Below are positions 61,976 through 64,000 of a stretch of 64,000 bases of DNA, one piece after another (position 1 is the stretch's first letter; each line of letters opens with the position of its first letter). The notes beneath the pieces are model-generated. The model saw only the letters and a list, made by a program, of their open reading frames with translations, was not told where the DNA came from and searched no databases. The DNA is from Sphingobium sp. AP50 (GTDB taxonomy: Bacteria > Pseudomonadota > Alphaproteobacteria > Sphingomonadales > Sphingomonadaceae). The stretch lies in assembly GCF_900109095.1 (NCBI RefSeq), contig NZ_FNYZ01000003.1, positions 248,001 through 312,000 of the forward strand. The letters run 5' to 3'. The translations under genes and the position numbers were made by a program.

Positions 61976-63575
61976 CATTGCCGTCCCGCATGCCGGTGTC
62001 GCAGCAGGCTATGCCTTTGCCGAGGGGCCGACGCTGGACGATAGCGGCATGATCCTGCCGTCGGAATATCCCAATATTTACGCGGCGATCACGCCTGACA
62101 AGCCGGCCCTGATCTTCGGCCCACATCACTGGACCTATGCGCAACTCGATCGCGGCGTGAATGCCGCCGTGACCTTGCTCGCCGACCATGGGATCGGAGA
62201 AGGCGGCCGCCTTGCCTATATGGGCAAAAACAGCGACCTGTTCTTCGTCCTGCTGATCGCGGCCATCCGGGCGGGCGCCGTCATGGTCCCCGTCAACTGG
62301 CGCAATACCGCACCCGAAACTCGTTATGTCATTGATGATTCGGCCGTGTCGCTCATCATCGCGGACAGCGCCTTCCTGGACCTGATCGGGGAAGCCAATT
62401 CCCAGGGCCTGCCTGTGCTGATCGTCGATCAGGAAGGCCCCGATGGGCTGCGCGCCCGAATCCATGCAGCGCGCGCCGCAGAACGCATCCCACTCGACCC
62501 GCATGCCCCGTGCCTGCAACTTTACACCAGCGGCACGACCGGTCGGCCCAAGGGCGTGGTCACATCGCAATATGCTTTCGGTAGCGCCCGGCATATCGAA
62601 AATATCTCCGGCTTCTTCGCCGACTGGGGCGATGACGAAATCCTGTTGTCGCCTTTGCCATCTTTTCATATCGGCGGCATGTCCTGGGTCTGCACCGCAC
62701 TGGTGCGGGGGGCGACCGCCCATGTCATCGCCGATACCAGCCCAGCGGTCATTCTGGACAACTGCCTGGCGCATGGCATCACCCGCACCTTCATCGTCCC
62801 GACGCTCGTTAGGGCATTGATCGGTGAAATGGACGCGCGCGGTGTTCGCGTGCCGACATTGCGCGGCATCCATTATGGCGCGGCGTCCATGGACCCGGCC
62901 CTGCTGGAACGGTCGGTCGACCGGATCGGCTGCCGCTTCCTGCAATATTATGGCATGACCGAAGTGACGGGCACTATGGCGATCCTGGGACCGGACGAGC
63001 ATGATGCCAGCAATCCCAATCTGCTGCGATCGGTCGGACGCCCGTTGCCCGGCTTCAGCATCGCCATTCGCGGGCCGGATGCGCAATTGCTGCAAACCAA
63101 CATGCCGGGTGAAATCTGGGTCAAGGGGCCCAGCCTGCTGATGGAATATTGGAACAAGCCCGAAGCGACGGCCGATGCGCTGATCGACGGCTGGTACCGA
63201 TCGGGCGATGGCGGCAAGCTGGACGATCATGGTTATCTGTTTCTGACCGACCGGATCAAGGACATGATCGTGTCAGGCGGCGAGAATGTCTATCCGGCCG
63301 AAGTGGAATCGGTCCTACGCGATCATCCGGCCATATTGGATTGCGCCGTGTTCGGCCTTCCCCATCCCAAATGGGGCGAGGGCGTCACCGCCGCGCTGGA
63401 ATTGCGGCCCGGCCATGACGTAGATGCCGAGGAAGTCATCGCCTTTGCCCGCAAATCGCTGGCCGCCTACAAGATCCCGCGCCGGATCGAGACGGGTGTT
63501 CCGCTGCCCCGCACCGCATCGGGCAAGGTCCAGCGGGCCATGATCCGCAGGCATTTCATGGATCAGGCCTCATAA
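61962..63575 (+). CDS. Acyl-CoA synthetase (AMP-forming ligase)
   Basis: 537 residues of the ANL family: P-loop YTSGTTGRPKGV, QYYGMTEVTG, hinge YRSGDGGKLDDHGYLFLTDRIKDM and the C-terminal Lys in RTASGKVQRAM. It activates a carboxylic acid, probably the pathway substrate or a side-chain acid, to its CoA thioester. GGGGGAGAC precedes the ATG, which lies inside the 3' end of the BKACE gene. Third gene of the lipoyl-BKACE-ligase operon. Confidence 0.95.
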   Translation: MSLSDIAVPHAGVAAGYAFAEGPTLDDSGMILPSEYPNIYAAITPDKPALIFGPHHWTYAQLDRGVNAAVTLLADHGIGEGGRLAYMGKNSDLFFVLLIAAIRAGAVMVPVNWRNTAPETRYVIDDSAVSLIIADSAFLDLIGEANSQGLPVLIVDQEGPDGLRARIHAARAAERIPLDPHAPCLQLYTSGTTGRPKGVVTSQYAFGSARHIENISGFFADWGDDEILLSPLPSFHIGGMSWVCTALVRGATAHVIADTSPAVILDNCLAHGITRTFIVPTLVRALIGEMDARGVRVPTLRGIHYGAASMDPALLERSVDRIGCRFLQYYGMTEVTGTMAILGPDEHDASNPNLLRSVGRPLPGFSIAIRGPDAQLLQTNMPGEIWVKGPSLLMEYWNKPEATADALIDGWYRSGDGGKLDDHGYLFLTDRIKDMIVSGGENVYPAEVESVLRDHPAILDCAVFGLPHPKWGEGVTAALELRPGHDVDAEEVIAFARKSLAAYKIPRRIETGVPLPRTASGKVQRAMIRRHFMDQAS

Positions 63576-63599
63576 ATCAGAAGGTGCCAGCCGGCCCGG

Positions 63600-64000
63600 T
63601 CACTCCAGTAACCGGGCACGAATGGCCTCAAGAATATCATCGCCCAGCCCCAGTTCTTCGCGCAGGAAACCCTGCGCCGATCCATGGCGCTGCTCGACCG
63701 TTTCAAACATTGCAGCCAGATAGCTGGGATCAGCCCGCATGATCGGCTCCCATACAGCCGGATCGATCCCCTTCAGTTTTGCACCGAACGGGTCCTTCGC
63801 CACCAGTTCGCAGCCCCGCGCGAAGAAGCGGTCAGTCAGGGCGTAATCCTGCGCGATTATGTCACGGGACACGCCCAACAGGTCGAGCAACAGCGCCGCC
63901 GCTATACCAGTGCGGTCCTTGCCCGCCGCACAATGAAAGACCAGCGGCAACGGGCCCTGCGCGATCCGCAAGAACAGCTCGCGATAAGAGGGTGCCTGCT
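63600..64000 (-). CDS. Tyrosine-phosphatase-like protein (Y_phosphatase3), cut by window edge
   Basis: The frame is open to the right edge; 133 residues are visible, the C-terminal portion. The CX5R signature is HCAAGKDRTG, followed by AAALLLDLLGVSRDIIAQDYALT and an all-helical tail. This family includes secreted bacterial tyrosine/lipid phosphatases such as MPtpB-like proteins. It converges on the CoA ligase 24 bases away; whether it belongs to the island is not clear. A start would lie outside the window. Confidence 0.88.
   Translation of the reverse strand, partial: QAPSYRELFLRIAQGPLPLVFHCAAGKDRTGIAAALLLDLLGVSRDIIAQDYALTDRFFARGCELVAKDPFGAKLKGIDPAVWEPIMRADPSYLAAMFETVEQRHGSAQGFLREELGLGDDILEAIRARLLE

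Noticed and set aside
61905-63230. Long leftward open frame (441 codons) opposite the CoA ligase
   Set aside because: The rightward frame carries all ligase motifs and a ribosome binding site; the leftward product is Arg/Gly/Ala/His-rich shadow sequence.
1-64000. CRISPR arrays, tRNA or rRNA genes, insertion sequences
   Set aside because: I looked for regular short repeats, tRNA-like cloverleaf sequence, and transposase motifs and found none.

Overview
The window is GC-rich alphaproteobacterial DNA that looks like a sphingomonad (Sphingobium/Novosphingobium-type). The evidence is four TonB-dependent receptors set among P450, SDR and acyl-CoA genes, GGAGAG-type ribosome binding sites, and short regulated intergenic gaps. 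Genes are packed tightly; the longest gene-free stretches are about 250-280 bases (19506-19773, 30262-30512, 60470-60750) and all three are divergent promoter regions. I see no rRNA, tRNA, CRISPR array or insertion sequence.

Almost everything from about 3.4 kb to the right edge is one large catabolic island for an unidentified bulky, hydrophobic compound (terpenoid- or steroid-like by gene content; this is inference). Left edge (1-3.4 kb): a truncated TonB receptor, a phosphoinositide-phospholipase-C-like protein with a clear 1-base frameshift near its C-terminus, and an Ada fragment reduced to its metal-binding domain. This looks like a degraded border. 3.4-30 kb: SDRs, a MarR regulator, VOC and SnoaL-like proteins, three P450s, crotonase, thioesterase, a two-subunit acyl-CoA dehydrogenase, a TonB receptor, three APH-fold kinases, a GMC oxidoreductase, a [2Fe-2S] ferredoxin, an OYE-family enzyme, a zinc alcohol dehydrogenase and a KstD-like flavoprotein. 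30-48 kb: a second set of similar composition (two TonB receptors, P450, Rieske oxygenase, two APH-fold proteins, SDRs, DUF7064/7065-like protein) around a TetR regulator. 48-54 kb: a tightly overlapping five-gene beta-oxidation operon (ACAD, CitE-like lyase, MaoC hydratase, SCP2-type thiolase, HMG-CoA-synthase-like/DUF35 fusion). 54-64 kb: another SDR and APH, two MFS transporters, a second DUF7064/7065-like protein, a stand-alone lipoyl domain, a BKACE enzyme, a CoA ligase and a truncated tyrosine phosphatase.

Likely flow: uptake by the TonB receptors and MFS carriers; oxygenation by P450s (ferredoxin 22722-23039) and the Rieske enzyme (Rieske ferredoxin 53454-53747); alcohol/ketone interconversion by ten SDRs, the ADH and the GMC enzyme; CoA activation and side-chain cleavage by the ligase, ACADs, crotonase, MaoC, thiolase and lyase. 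The six APH-fold proteins are best read as possible hydroxyacyl(-CoA) kinases, as in LvaA/ACAD11, rather than resistance enzymes.

The clearest new signal is regulatory. Two families of palindromic operators recur in the intergenic regions: TATGCTAGCATA (eight promoter regions between 4.3 and 60.7 kb) and ACATACATTC-N6-GAATGTATGT (five sites between 36.4 and 48.1 kb, one of them at the TetR gene itself). They appear to split the island into two regulons with parallel gene content. A third palindrome sits in the promoter of a second TetR gene.
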